This document shows positions 13,101 through 24,500 of a DNA stretch of 64,000 bases, piece by piece (position 1 is the first letter of the stretch; each line of letters starts with the position of its first letter). The stretch is taken from the NCBI GenBank assembly GCA_012934845.2, contig WNNJ02002228.1:62001-126000 (forward strand), given 5' to 3'. The DNA comes from Pomphorhynchus laevis. Its lineage: Eukaryota; Acanthocephala; Palaeacanthocephala; Echinorhynchida; Pomphorhynchidae. The notes under the pieces were generated by a model. The model saw only the letters and a program-made list of their open reading frames with translations. It did not search any database and was not told where the DNA came from. The translations under genes were made by a program, and so were the position numbers.

Positions 13101-16100
13101 GCTATTTTGATGGCTACTGATATTATCAAAACACAAATCCGCGGATTTTGTTATGACGATATTAGCATTTTACGAAATATTGAACTTGAGCATGATATAT
13201 TTTGCTTAGTATAAAAATGTTTCGTATCTTAATGACTATAATTTAATAAAAATGATTTATAAAATTCCTTGAATTATTAATATATTGATTAAAATATAAT
13301 TTATGATTCTGATCATACGGGAACTGTCTGCAATCTTATAATTAATGAATCCTTAAAAATATATAATATCTCAGTGGATTTACTGATAAATAAATTGTTC
13401 CTTCTAACATTAAAATAAATAAATATTGATGGTATTTGTCTTAATGGAGTAAGTATTTAATAACTATAAATAATAGAAGACATTTCAAGTTATTTGTTCT
13501 ATGTTCATGTTCGTTTATCTACATCGATTATTACGATGACCTTCTGTTCACCGCCTATAAATTAACGTTATATAAAGTTTAGATCTTGAATTCAATAAAT
13601 ACATATTTTAGTATATTGCCGGCTGCTTTTCATAGTGTAACCGGTTATATCATTAGTAAAATTATAATTTTGGTTAATATTCGTAGTGTTTTGAATATAT
13701 CACTAGACAGAAAAATACATAAATGGTAGTTAACTTCACAAACAAGAACTGTCTGATTTATTAGATGTCTTACTTATTTGGTTGAACATCAAAATTTAAA
13801 GTCTACGGTCGGTCATCTGTGAGTAAGCATATCATATATACTAACTCATATCATTTCTACGACCCAACATATTAACATTATCAATATTATCAAAAATTGA
13901 ATGAATGTTTCTAAGATTGAATGAAAATGAGCTGGACAATCAAAATTTTTATTTTAGCAAAATCAAATTGGGGTTTATTTAAATTTTTCAAACGCAACTG
14001 TGTTCAATATCATGAATTGCATCAGTCAGGAATTGATACAATTCGTGATGGTGAACTTAGTTTGAAAATTTGAATAAACTTAATTTTTGATTTTGCTAAA
14101 ATAAAATTTTTGATTGTCCAGCTGTTTTTCATTACCCATATTATTTATTAGGATATGAGTTATTATTATATGAGTCAGTATTGATGAGTCAATATATATT
14201 TATTATTATATAAGTCATTAGTGACTTATATAATTTTCATTACCCATATTATTTATTGGGATATGAGTTATTATATGAGTCAGTATTGATGAGTCAATAT
14301 ATATTTATTATTATATGAGTCATTAATGACTCATAACATTTTCATTATCAATAATATTTATTAGGATGAGTTATTATATGAGTCAGTATTGATGAATCAA
14401 TATATATTTATTATTATATGAGTCATTAATGACTCATAACATTTTCATTATCAATATTATTTATTCGGATGAGTTATTATTATATGAGTCAGTATTGATG
14501 AGTCAATATATCTTTATTATGATATGAGTTATTATGAGTATTATTTATTAGGATATGAGTTTTTATTATATTAGTCTGTATTGATGAGTCATTATATATT
14601 TATTATTATACATATCGATGTGCCCACGCCAAATACGTAGATTTATTTTATGACACACCAAGTATAAATTATGAAATGGATCAGAGGTGACCAACACTTT
14701 TCAATATAGCGCCAATTTCCCTTTCAGAGAATATCAAATGCGTAATATATAAATATATAAATGCGTAATATCAAATATATTCATGAGTCAATATATAGTT
14801 ATTATATGAGTCTTTAATGACTCATATCATTTTCATTATCAATATTATTTATTAGGATATGAGTTATAATTATGAGTCAGTATTGATGAGTCAATATATT
14901 TTTATTATTATATGAGTCATTAATGACTCATAACATTTTCATTATCAATATTATTTATTAATATATGAGTTATTATTATATGAGTCAGTATTAACGGGTC
15001 AATATATATTTATTATTATATGAGTCATTAATGACTCATAACATTTTCATTATCAATTTTATAACTAACATATCAGTCTTAATAATTAGGATATGAGTTT
15101 GTTAATAGTAAATGCTAATTATGTATTTACTTGGCCATTTCAAACAAAAGTCATAAAATCCTAACGCGATTAGTATTGATCTGTTATTGGCATTAATCAG
15201 TTTAATCTAGAATTTTATAACTTAAATTATTAAAAATATGAATGAGCACAAATAGACTGGATATACCCGGGTTGTTCGAACAGTCTATTATCAGACCCTT
15301 GTAATTATTGCTACACATTCGATTTTATATTTCATAAAAACTCATTCCATTTTGCATTAACGAAAAATAATATTTGAATGTTACGTTTTTGCAATTATTT
15401 TGACAATTAGTAAAAAACACAACATAATATCTAATATATCAAGCGGCTCACTAAAAACGAACCAAAAATGAAATACACTGAAGCTCTACATTATCTCAAC
15501 AGCCGAGTTAAACAACATAAATATTCTTACAACATGATGTTTCTTCTATTATATACTACGCTTTTATGTGTGATGCGTGTGCTGAAGAAAATACGTTAAT
15601 CCTAGATTTTTAGGATACATTTTCAATAACATTAATTTGCAGTCAATAATTTTTAGATATTTGACGAGGATTGCCGCCTATTCAAAATGCATAATTAATT
15701 TTTTTTTAAACTTTTCGTTTATATAATGTTATGCCGACCAAATAAACCTAGCTTTAATGCGAATGTTATCTTTAAAACGATACAAGATAAATTTATAATG
15801 ACTGCATCCTATTTTCTAAGCTTTACAACATTAAGGCTTTTCAATTTCTCGAATTCTCTAAATCATTCAAGTGCAATTGTATTTGAAACATACCTAATTG
15901 TTATTATATATAGGATAAGATTGCCACCATAAATCAACGATTACATATTCAATAGAAAAACATAATGCAGGCATTTCTATAAATAGAATTCCTTTGTTTT
16001 CTGTTCGATTGTAGTTTTATAGCTCGTATAAGACTAGCTCGGATAGCCCACAAGTACTGAAAATAAAACAACCACAATATTATACTGTTAAGCAACTGCA

Positions 16101-17863
16101 ATTATAAAATATTTTAAAATAGATGAATGTAAATGTTTCATCGCATTATATACGTAATTGCCTAATAATTTGCTGATAGTTTAGAGTAGAAAAGAAGTTA
16201 GATTTACAGACAAAGATACAAATAACTCTACACAGGTAAATGTAAGTATCGAAGATTTTTGACTTCCAAAGGATAAATATGCAATTATTTGTTCGTTCCT
16301 TGTGTTTATCCAGATAAACACAACATTATTACAAGCAACCCCTTCAGAAGTAAAATACAGATATCGGGATTCAATTCGACGTAAGTCAACTGACAAAATA
16401 GATAGAAACGGAATTGAGTCAGAACTTACAAATGCTATTGATGCCTCTAAATCTGATCACAACGAACATGCAACTAAACCCGAGTGTAATACTAAGCACA
16501 CGCAATCATTTGCAAAAACCAATGATCTCACATGCTCACAGGTATTGCATAAGCAAGAAAAGGTGCGTATACGAAATATAATCAAAATATTTTGCCTTTG
16601 TCATGAACATGCAATTAAATACATAAGATTTTATAAATTATATTACCACGTAATCTTAATGCTTAATCTAAAAGTTTATTCTCATATTAGATAAAACAAT
16701 CAGAACGAATATATAAAATGTGAAATTATAAAGTTTGAAATTGATATTAAAAAAATTTAAATTAATTATTAATATAATATGAGTTCAGCATTGGTTAGGC
16801 TCAAACTGGATTGTATAGCGAATGATTTGCAAGTTAATTTAGCGAAAACAAAAGTGTTAAAATTCCGAATGGATGGTAGATTATCACTAAATGATGTTTG
16901 TACCTATGACGGTATAAATTTGCAAATGCGTACGCAATTCTGCTATTTATGGCTTTAATCTATCCTCTAATCATTTTGATATAATTGCTTGTAACGCTGC
17001 TTCTTGGTCAATCTTTTACGTTCAACAAACTATGCTACTGCCATGAAATAATTTCAAATGATGTTTCTTCTAAAGGTTACATATGGGTTATCGGCTATTT
17101 GGCAGGATATGTCTATTCAGAATTTTGATCAAATTGATAAAATAAAATATGGAATTTCCTTAAATTCTTCTTTTGCTTGTCCCGCAAAAACGTTGATAAA
17201 AAACGTTAATAAACCCTTGTCGTTTATCCTGCGAAAACGTTTCTCCTTAATAGAGACGATGGCGTTTCGTTCGCGTGTATCGAATTAGGATTTGAAGCAA
17301 CTCTTACTGAATAGTAATATCCAATTTAAGCCTATCGTTGAATTCCCGAACATTTGGAAGTTTGGTAGTCAAAGAAAGCGAACATGTATAATAAGATTTT
17401 CTCTTGACGGTTTTCATGAAAAGTTTTGCCCAATTAAAATTCCGTAAATGAGAATCCGCCTGTATTTGTAAATACTGTTTATGTATTGATCAACAGCTCT
17501 TACATGATCGAACTTGCATTCATTTAAAAACACTATCCTTATTGCAGCTTAACGACCTGTGAATTAGTATTATTAAGTTGGAAGATGTTTGCCTATTAAC
17601 GTTGTAGTAACGTTTTGATGTTAATCTTCCCTATCGCTCGTAGCGGCAAAGGGCTGTTATTATAAATAAATTATCTCAGATTAATATAAAATACTATATT
17701 ATTATAATATTATAATACTTTATTATTTATCTATTTATAGGTTTGTGAGCATTGGAAGAACGTAAAAGATTTGAATAAGCGAATATTGCTACATGAAGAA
17801 CGAATAAGGCAACTTGAAGCTAAAGTAAATGAATTTGTATCTGGTAATCGAAGCAAATCGTGA
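1186..17863 (+). CDS. Coronin (actin-binding WD40 protein), 5'-incomplete, eight visible exons
   Basis: Coronins bind F-actin and the Arp2/3 complex and act in the cortical cytoskeleton. Exons read from splice sites and matching phase: 1186-1305, 1363-1467, 4630-4953, 11190-11614, 11740-12081, 12199-12340, 16314-16541 (or to 16562) and 17741-17863, about 602 residues. Exons 1-2 carry the propeller blade with TCGFSKHGSRQVALWD and SGVMLVHYDPD. Exon 3 carries the coronin signature run from KGDGNFRYYEI through PQRAFCAMPK and CEPISIIVPRKSEQF to LTAEEWLAGE. Exons 4-7 make a long polar linker of over 300 residues. The last exon is a short coiled coil containing RIRQLE, which fits the coronin trimerisation motif, then TGA. 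The N-terminal blades must lie upstream of the window. Introns range from 57 bp to 6.2 kb and hold LINE, PLE and satellite DNA. The family call is firm; the exact donor of exon 7 is not. Confidence 0.93.
2775..3785 (+). mobile_element. Decayed CR1-like LINE fragment (reverse transcriptase and 3' end)
   Basis: Conceptual translation around 2795-2900 gives the RT palm run VPQ.AVLSPTLFNIYIN followed by YADDLKIL, with KVSDWFSSHDLIVNTAKC and DLGMIISNSIQP downstream, the usual order of a CR1/jockey-type RT. A later part resembles RLLGLLRQTFG and LRILYSALIQF. The copy is 5'-truncated and interrupted by stops and frame changes. It ends in an A-rich AAATAAAAATAAAAAAATAA tail near 3765-3785, as a LINE 3' end would. 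It sits sense-oriented in a coronin intron. Confidence 0.75.
3780..4490. repeat. 13-bp AT minisatellite
   Basis: About fifty imperfect copies of a 13-mer close to TTTAATATAATTG, with variants carrying AAATGTC or AAATGTG. A longer block of roughly 140 bp, running from about 4000 to 4130, is repeated at about 4170 to 4310, so the array also grew by higher-order duplication. It begins at the A-rich tail of the preceding LINE fragment and ends about 140 bp before a coronin exon. Confidence 0.85.
5105..8850 (-). mobile_element. Degenerate I/Jockey-type LINE, nearly full length
   Basis: The order on the - strand matches the better copy at 60134-63900. An ORF1 piece (8682-8371) begins MGIITLKKPIERHMLYN. 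A region around 7589-6941 holds the APE nuclease start (LNILQWNSR, VIVLQETRSIR, ANVYIRPGE, MILGDFNDR). RT pieces lie at 6567-5881 (RVFIPKKKSCSCPKDLRPIS, VFLDFSAAFDRI) and 5799-5371 (VVYADDTTALF), and a C-terminal part at 5404-5147. The reading frame is broken by several stops and frameshifts. ORF2 is close to the 60 kb copy (roughly 85-90% at protein level by eye), but ORF1 is much more different. The element lies antisense to the host coronin gene. Confidence 0.88.
9170..9985 (+). mobile_element. 5'-truncated I/Jockey-type LINE copy
   Basis: Same family as the 60134-63900 LINE, here on the + strand. It begins in the RT domain (TGVPQGSPLSPILYLAAS near 9275-9335, VVYADDTTAVFSG near 9365-9400) and runs to the ORF2 C-terminus (PPEQRLKFLKLLIS, then IPLDLMP and a stop near 9968). 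Several frame breaks are present. It faces the copy at 5105-8850 in the opposite orientation, so the two are independent insertions or products of an inversion. Confidence 0.85.
10165..10345 (+). mobile_element. PLE 3'-tail fragment (a)
   Basis: A segment starting GAAACCTGATAACATGACAG, with a shared downstream core CTTTATTCTGATACATCA, then TTAGTCAAATCATAACAATT, matches the tail that follows the PLE reverse transcriptase at 37140-37372. A second copy lies about 425 bp further on. Only the terminal region is present. Confidence 0.6.
10590..10795 (+). mobile_element. PLE 3'-tail fragment (b)
   Basis: Contains AACCTGATTAGAGCAG, GTTCCTCCTGATGACCTCT and ATTAGTCAATTCATAAAAAT, then the same AT-rich end (TTATATAACAATTATTTA) as fragment (a). 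It is closer to the tail of the PLE at 37.3 kb than (a) is. The pair of direct copies flanking about 250 bp suggests a decayed tandem PLE insertion. Confidence 0.65.
13931..14122. repeat. Imperfect fold-back element (MITE-like)
   Basis: The outer sequence CTGGACAATCAAAA and its reverse complement TTTTGATTGTCCAG bound arms of about 85 bp. These pair through TTTTAGCAAAATCAA and its complement and converge on a short spacer near 14019-14036. Terminal inverted repeats without coding capacity fit a non-autonomous DNA element; no target duplication was established. Confidence 0.7.
14125..15095. repeat. TGAGTCA-rich minisatellite in two blocks
   Basis: Units of about 84-118 bp share the order GGATATGAGTTATTAT, ATGAGTCAGTATTGATGAG, TCAATATATATTTATTA and TGAGTCATTAATGACTCA. 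Unit starts lie near 14151, 14269, 14364, 14467 and 14551, then after an unrelated insert (about 14600-14780) near 14855 and 14961. The palindrome TGAGTCATTAATGACTCA, two facing TGAGTCA heptamers, occurs in most units. Confidence 0.85.
16780..17640 (+). mobile_element. Highly decayed jockey-like LINE fragment
   Basis: Around 16785-16950 a translation reads LVRLKLDCIANDLQVN then LAKTKVLKFRMDGRLS, typical of the region after the RT YADD box in jockey-like LINEs. Downstream (17058-17288) QDMSIQNFDQIDKIKYG resembles the following C-terminal domain. It is broken into several frames and lies in the last coronin intron. Confidence 0.55.
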
Positions 17864-17867
17864 AATG

Positions 17868-17873
17868 AATAAA
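17868..17873 (+). terminator. Coronin polyadenylation signal AATAAA
   Basis: A canonical AATAAA begins 5 bases after the coronin stop codon (TGA at 17861-17863), so the 3' UTR would be very short. Further T-rich sequence follows at 17888-17900. Confidence 0.5.
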
Positions 17874-18229
17874 TGAAATGACTATTAATTTTTTACTTTA
17901 GTGTATTACTCCAGATTTATTCTTGTTTTTGTTGTTTCTCTAATTGAAAAATTTAGAAATAAATAGGAATGTTATCTTATATATAAAAATTAAATATTAT
18001 AATATTAAATTTAATATTAAATTTAATATTAAATTATATTATGTAGTAAGATTAATTTAAAATATAAAAAATTTTGAATTTTTAATTGTTGCAAGTTTTT
18101 AAAACGCTTTAAATCCTGTTTTAGTTATAATCAATGCACTCTAGTTAAATTTTTAAATTTACAAAATATCGAAATCCATGAGAGTCTCCTGAATCCGGTA
18201 AATATGCCTTATATTGTAGAAATAGATCC
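17874..18229. other. AT-rich intergenic DNA
   Basis: Between the coronin 3' end and the next LINE fragment. It contains a run of TTAATATTAAA repeats near 17990-18040. No gene or RNA was seen. Confidence 0.6.
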
Positions 18230-19625
18230 TTTAGAACCAACGAAAGAGGTCATTGCTGCTGTAAAAATTTCGTAATAGCAAGTTTTCTTGAGTAAACGAG
18301 CATCGACCTGAAGCTTTAAAGGATTTCTACGTTGTTGGCATCAAGTGGCTAACACGGACTTCCACTTTGCATTAAAATCGGGCAAGATTTCTAGTGAGTG
18401 GCCAACTGGGGTGATGGTACCGATTTTTAAGAGTGCATGACCAAAGAGTGCATTCCAATTATCAGGGAATCACTCTTCTTAGACAAACTGTAAACTAATT
18501 TGTTATGATTCTTGAGTTAAGGATACGGCCTATAGTTGAGGGACAGCTGTAATAGAAAAATGTGGCTTTCGCCCAGGTCGTGAAACTAAGGGTCAGGTCT
18601 TTACTCTTTCAACTATCCTTAAACAGTCTTGGGTATACGCTCAACAGGTGTACATGTGCTTTGTAGATTAAAGCAAAGGTGTACATGTGCTTGTGTAGAT
18701 GTGCTTTGTAGATTACGTTGGGCCTCCTCAGGGTTGTCCTTTGTCTCCACTTTTCTTCCTTGTTTACATCGACAAAATTACGAGATGGGCTGCTCTGACA
18801 GATGTCGGCTTCAGTTCGGTTCCATCAGGATGCCATCTATGCTTTTCGCAGATGATGTTATATTGTTGGCTTCTTGTCCTGAGAACTTACAATGCCTACT
18901 AGATCGATTTACGATGGAATGCCAAGCAGCAAGGATGTTGGTTAGTATCTCCAAGAATATACCTCTATGTGCTCGTCTCGGATAAGATTGTCAATGTCAA
19001 CCCGGATTGGGTTTGGTTCTTCCTGATGTGAAGTTTAAGTATCTTGTTGGAATTGTACTCGATGGAAGGCAGGAACATCAGGGAGATCGAAAAATGGATT
19101 AACGCAACAATGTGTTCTTTATACAAGTCTGTCGTGGTGAATCGGGAGTTGAGTCTTCGACCGAAGCTTTCGGTTTGCCACGCAATCTTCGTTCCTATCT
19201 TAACCTATGGTCATGCTTTGGGTTATGACCGAAATTATAAGATCTCGGATAAATGCAACCGAAATGAGGTTTCTTCGCGGATTGGCCAGTCATAGCTTAA
19301 GAAATAAGGTTAGGAATTCGGTCATCCGGAATGGACTCGGAGTAAAGTCGCTGCTTCTCCACATCGAAGAAAGTCAGTTAGGTGCTAAGACACATTCTAA
19401 AGATATCTATGGATCGCCCTCGTCGGAGAGTTTGCTAGGTCAGACTATCTGGAAAGAGACCTCGAGGTAGCCCTCGATACTGGTAAAGAGTTAAAATCGT
19501 TAAACTGGCCGAAGACCGCCTTGGGCTAACTGAAAGAGAACTCTGGTCTGTCACCCAGAATCGCGATGCCTAGAGCAGTTTGATTCGTACACTGCCTCCA
19601 CCACCTGACACCCGACCAGTCGTTG
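18230..19625 (+). mobile_element. Decayed Rex/RTE-like LINE fragment (RT to C-terminus)
   Basis: Translations in shifting frames give, in order, SGEWPTGVMVPIFKS-like, CGFRPGRETKGQVFTLS, QGCPLSPLFFLVYID, MLFADDVILLASCPE, CHAIFVPILTYGH, MRFLRGLASHSLRNKVR and GLGVKSLLLHIEESQL. This order and these motifs match the LINE family common in fish and many invertebrates, which I assign only loosely to Rex or RTE-like groups. The copy is interrupted by many stops and frame changes, and its 3' end is near 19620. Its GC content stands out from the surrounding AT-rich DNA. Confidence 0.8.
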
Positions 19626-21523
19626 ACAAGAAAAATCTTGTACTTTTTATCTTTTTCTTGTCAAGAAATTGTTCTTATTAGCTCTAAAATATAAATTAAT
19701 AATGGAAATGCTATATAAAAGCATTGATCATATAGATTATAAAAGTCTGTAGTTTTATAAATTATATTTATACAATTTTGGATACAAACTAAAACAATTA
19801 AGAATTAAATAATTTTATTATTTAAATAAATAATTTAATTACTTTATATAAATGATTTAAATCAATCAATTAAAAATCGATAAAATCTGTTTTTTTTTCT
19901 TTTGATATAATATTCCAATATATCAAATTAAAGAATTTCAGTATAGTTTGTTTTTTTCATTATTCTGAATTGACGTTGTCTCAAATTCAGAATAATTTGA
20001 GGGAACGATATCTTAGTTCTTTAAATTAGAAATTAAAAAACGAATTATTTTAAGCATTCATTGATGTTTTTAAGAATTAATCAGTAGCTAAAATGACCAC
20101 TGAAATACAGAATATTGGCATAAGAGCTCTTTGATTATGTTTGCAATCACTAATGATTTACTTCTTTTAGAATTAAAGTAACTATAATATTTCAAAGAAT
20201 GTAGATATAAGAATATTAAATTTTAAATAAAATATTAATTTTAATATTAAGTTTATTATAAATAAATATAAATATTTATATTTTTATAAACATTAATCAA
20301 ATTTAATTAAAATTTAAAAAATATAAAATTAATTTAAAAATATTCATCCTGATTTGTATTTTAAAATATTCAGGACTAATATTCATTAACTAATTTTGTT
20401 TTCCAAAAAATGTCAAAGGAAACTTTCGAAGGTGCCCTTCGCTATTTTTTCCCTGTCTTATTCTCTTATATTTCGCAATTACCATATATTATGCTATTTC
20501 AACAATTTGTTGAAATATGTCAACTTAACTTTGCAAACTTTGCACAACATTGTATCTGCTCTTAGCTAGTGTAAGAGCAGATCCATAAACACGGATTGGC
20601 GTTCACCTTATGTTAATAAATTACCATTAATTTAGAGAGTACTTGGTGATTTTCGGGTAAATTTTTTTGAACTCGGATGCGTGTGTTTCATCTATGGGAA
20701 ATCATGCAGATGGTTATTCCACCATTTGAATGTGTTGATTCGTCACAAAAATCGACAGTAGTGATTGACCAATATTTTCAAAAAAATAATCTATCAAAAT
20801 AAGCTTATTATATTTTCAAGTTTAAGACCTGACCTGAATGCTTGTTGTATTTAAAACTTGGTTTAAGATAAGATGCAAGAAGGAATAATTGATCACTTCA
20901 GCATTATTTAATAATTACTTATAATTATATAGATTTATTAATATATATTTATATTATTTCATTTTATTTTATGCTAATATCGAAATTTCTGACAAATTTT
21001 AACCAACACATATTGTTGATCAGATTGTTGATCTATTTGTTGATCAGATGATTAACAAATCGCAGAACAGGAAAAATTAATAAAAATTAAAAATAAATTA
21101 AATTTGTAATATTTAAATTAGAAATTTTATGTCATAGAGTTAGAAAAAGCTGATTCGATTGTAATATTTAAATTAGAAATTTTATGTCATAGAGTTAGAT
21201 AAGGCTGATTAGATTAAGCTGATTCGAAGTCATTCGATCTGTCTTAAATTAAGGAAATCAAACAAAAACCCAGGTAGCAGAAGCTTTTAAGAGATTTAAA
21301 TCTAGTTGTAATAGTGAACAACCAATTTACAGATATACAATAGCACAACAAGATCAGTGAAATTCCCCGGTTGTGCTGTATATCAAAGTCAGGATATGCA
21401 TACTTTGATATATGAGCTGACTTTGATAAGACAGTCAGAACTTAGCTGATCAGGTAGATACATAAATCAAACAGGTAGAAAATTGTTTTTTATCAAACTG
21501 TATAATTTACAGTAATTTCACAA
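19626..21523. other. AT-rich intergenic DNA between coronin/LINE and PPIH
   Basis: No gene was recognised. Small structures only: a hairpin near 19962-19998 (CTGAATT...AATTCAG), a 50-60 bp tandem duplication (21110-21215), and a patch of mixed composition at 21280-21460 with facing TATCAAAGTCAG and CTGACTTTGATA. Confidence 0.6.
21110..21215. repeat. Tandem duplication of about 55 bp
   Basis: The block TTTGTAATATTTAAATTAGA followed by AATTTTATGTCATAGAGTTAG and ending AGCTGATTCGAT is repeated directly, with the second copy reading AAGGCTGATTAGAT. No function is evident. Confidence 0.7.
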
Positions 21524-24500
21524 TCACATTTCGCCACATTGTGATATGACCACTGGAATCTTCGGTCGATTGTTTGGTCCTACTGGAACATTCTCTATCT
21601 TCCGAACAACTAACATTCCATCAATGACTTTTCCTATAACATATTTTTTAAATCTATATATAGAAAGCATAACATAACATTTGAAAACTTTTAATATTAT
21701 AAGTTTAATTATAAAAAATAAAATTATTTAAATTAAAAATTATAACTTTAATAAATTTAGAACTTAACGGTTGTTATGCATATAAAACTATCCATAGAAT
21801 ATTTTAAACATTTAATTCTTAATAAATTATATTTTTTATTTGAAAATAAATATTATATTTTTTAAATATAATAAATAAATTATATTTTTTATTTGAAATA
21901 TATTCATATTTCAAACACAGCAGATACTTATTTAAACTTAATAAACCATGATTTTTAAAAACAATTATCAATATTTTTTCATGTGATAATAATAAGGACA
22001 ATTATATTTTTCCGTTGTAGCTCAGAATATGATTGACTATCAATTTATTGAATTTGTTAACTATTGCCTTCACTTTGTAAATCATAGATCATGTTTCAAT
22101 CAAGATATCAAATTAAAAGAAAAGGGTATTTATGCAAAAAATGCTGTTCAGTAATGGATTGGAATATTCATTTCTTTGTAGATTAATTTATAACTATTCA
22201 GGTTCGTTGTTTCATATTTCAACGACAAATATAATTAAAAAAATGATTTTTAAAGTCGATTGTTCTTGTAAGGGATAAATTGGTTGTGTTTGATAATTAC
22301 AGTAAACAACCTTTATGTCTGTGCTAGAACAAAATATTATTTAATTATGATTTATACCAGAAAGTTATATGTAAACTTTACTTCAACTAATATCTACAAA
22401 AAAATCCAATTTTCTATGAATGTAATACTTTCTACTTGTGATCGTTGCAGAAAATAACAACGACCTTCATCAATATCTATAAATCAATTACCACAAAACT
22501 GCGTGTAGGATAACTCTATTCTTTTAATTTTAAAAGAGAATTATGATTTAGAATAAGAATTCTGGATTTTCAACGGCACCCTGAATTCAAAAAGGAATCC
22601 ATAATTCCATCTGGAAATCACCGGATTGCCAATCAATTAAGAATACACATAACAATAGCGATTATTTTAATTTTGAATTGCCAATAAAATTACAAACACT
22701 GAAAGCCACAAAAACTAACCCAAACTGTTTAAACTTACCAAATACAACATGCTTATTATCTAGAAAGTCACATCTCGTGCAAGTGATAAAGAACTGGCAT
22801 CCATTTGTATCCTTGCCACTGTTTGCCTAAATAGCGAATGAAAAAAAATATTTTGGAATTTATCATTTATTTAGAAACATTTTCAACTAAAAGTATTCTG
22901 CATAAAAATATATACAGCCACTTGAAATTTATTTTAAGTATCTGTTTTATTTTAATCTAAATTTGAATATTAACTAAATCAATTAAATCCATAGTGCCTT
23001 TTAGGATTGTGACAATCCTTTGATTAATCATTTTCGGATTAATCCGAAAAGGATTGTGACAATCCTTTTCGGATTATCGATATCTTCTGTTCTCACGTGT
23101 GATCCTTTATCGAATTGCGGAACAGTGAATGAATGGGTATACACATAAAGCAGTAGATGCAGTTCGCTCATAGTTTCCAACAAAAGTTTGAAATGAAACT
23201 TAAATATAATGAGTTTTATATTTAAAAAACGTTTCTACGGTATCATCTTTCGATTGTTGTATCATAAAACGTATAATGAGTCATGAAACATATAATACCT
23301 TATAATATGCATAAAACGTTACTAAAACGTTTTGTAACGTTTTATGCATATTATAAGGTATTATATGTTTCATGACTCATTATACGTTTTATGATACAAC
23401 AATCGAAAGAAATTGTCAATTTCGATTTTGTCTATACGACACAAGTCATTGCGTTATTTTTTACTCGTCTGTCTTCGGCCAAGTGTATGGCAAGTATTTA
23501 AGAATTGAATAACTATTAAACAGTACCACCCCAAATATGGCAAACAGGACAGCAGTGTCACACCAGAATTGTCTAAGTATATAGTTTATCAAAAGAAGTA
23601 ATATTTCAACTGCATATAGTCAAAAATATGAATTCTGCGCAGAATAATTTCATCATTCCGAAATCGATTCGATCGACTCATCTATAATGGATGACTTTGA
23701 GATAGAAATCCGACATGATATCTTCCAAACATCTGGCAGATTTTGGAAAAAAAGTTGACTTACCGTCCGTTCCAAGATCACTGCATATGGCAAAAGTTTC
23801 AATATATATATTATCGGAATTATATGTAATTGTTTTGTTAGTTTCAATAAATATATATTATATTATCGGAATTATATGAAATTGTTTTCGAAAATCAATC
23901 AACCATTAATTTTTTAGTAATTTTGGTAAACGTGAGAGAGAACAAATAGCGGTGCATACCATTGACAGCATTCCTGCTTGGCTATGAGTAACGGTAAAGT
24001 TTTCATCGGAAAAAGGTCCGCCAAATATACTCATCAGTCCTGTACCATCTGCCTATTTACATATTACAAAATATAATCTAATAAGTAAAAAATTAGTAAA
24101 CGTCAAACGTGTATAAAATTAAACTATTGAACTTTTCAACTGAATTTAATAAGCTACATAGATTGACTAATTAATACGCGTTTAATATTGAACAATGATA
24201 ACAAATGCCCAAAGTTTAAAACATCAAATTCCAAAATACAAGTTCGCTAAATAAAATATCAAAATCAATTTAAAATACTATAAAATACTCTACACTTTAA
24301 CAAGATAACATATATTTAATTATCTGATTATAATAAAATTATAATTAAATTTATTAAATTATATTTTTTTTCATTTTATTAAAACAATTTAATGCTGAAA
24401 TTGTCTTATATACCTTTCATCATATAAAATCAAAATAAATAATTTTCAAACAAAATAAAAAAATTCCAGACATACGGCTGAAATTATATTTTAGTCATCG

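Larger units (their letters stand above)
12341..16313 (+). other. Coronin intron of 4.0 kb
   Basis: Phase-0 intron (donor CAAG|GTAAAC, acceptor TATCCAG|ATAAAC). It is strongly AT-rich. Within it I can identify an imperfect fold-back (13931-14122) and a TGAGTCA-rich minisatellite (14125-15095). The ORF at 15726-15932 has no recognisable domain and is not called. Confidence 0.7.

Noticed and set aside
21819-22001. 60-codon minus-strand ORF in a PPIH intron
   Set aside because: AT-driven Lys/Asn/Ile/Tyr composition, no motif, and not joined to PPIH exons by phase.
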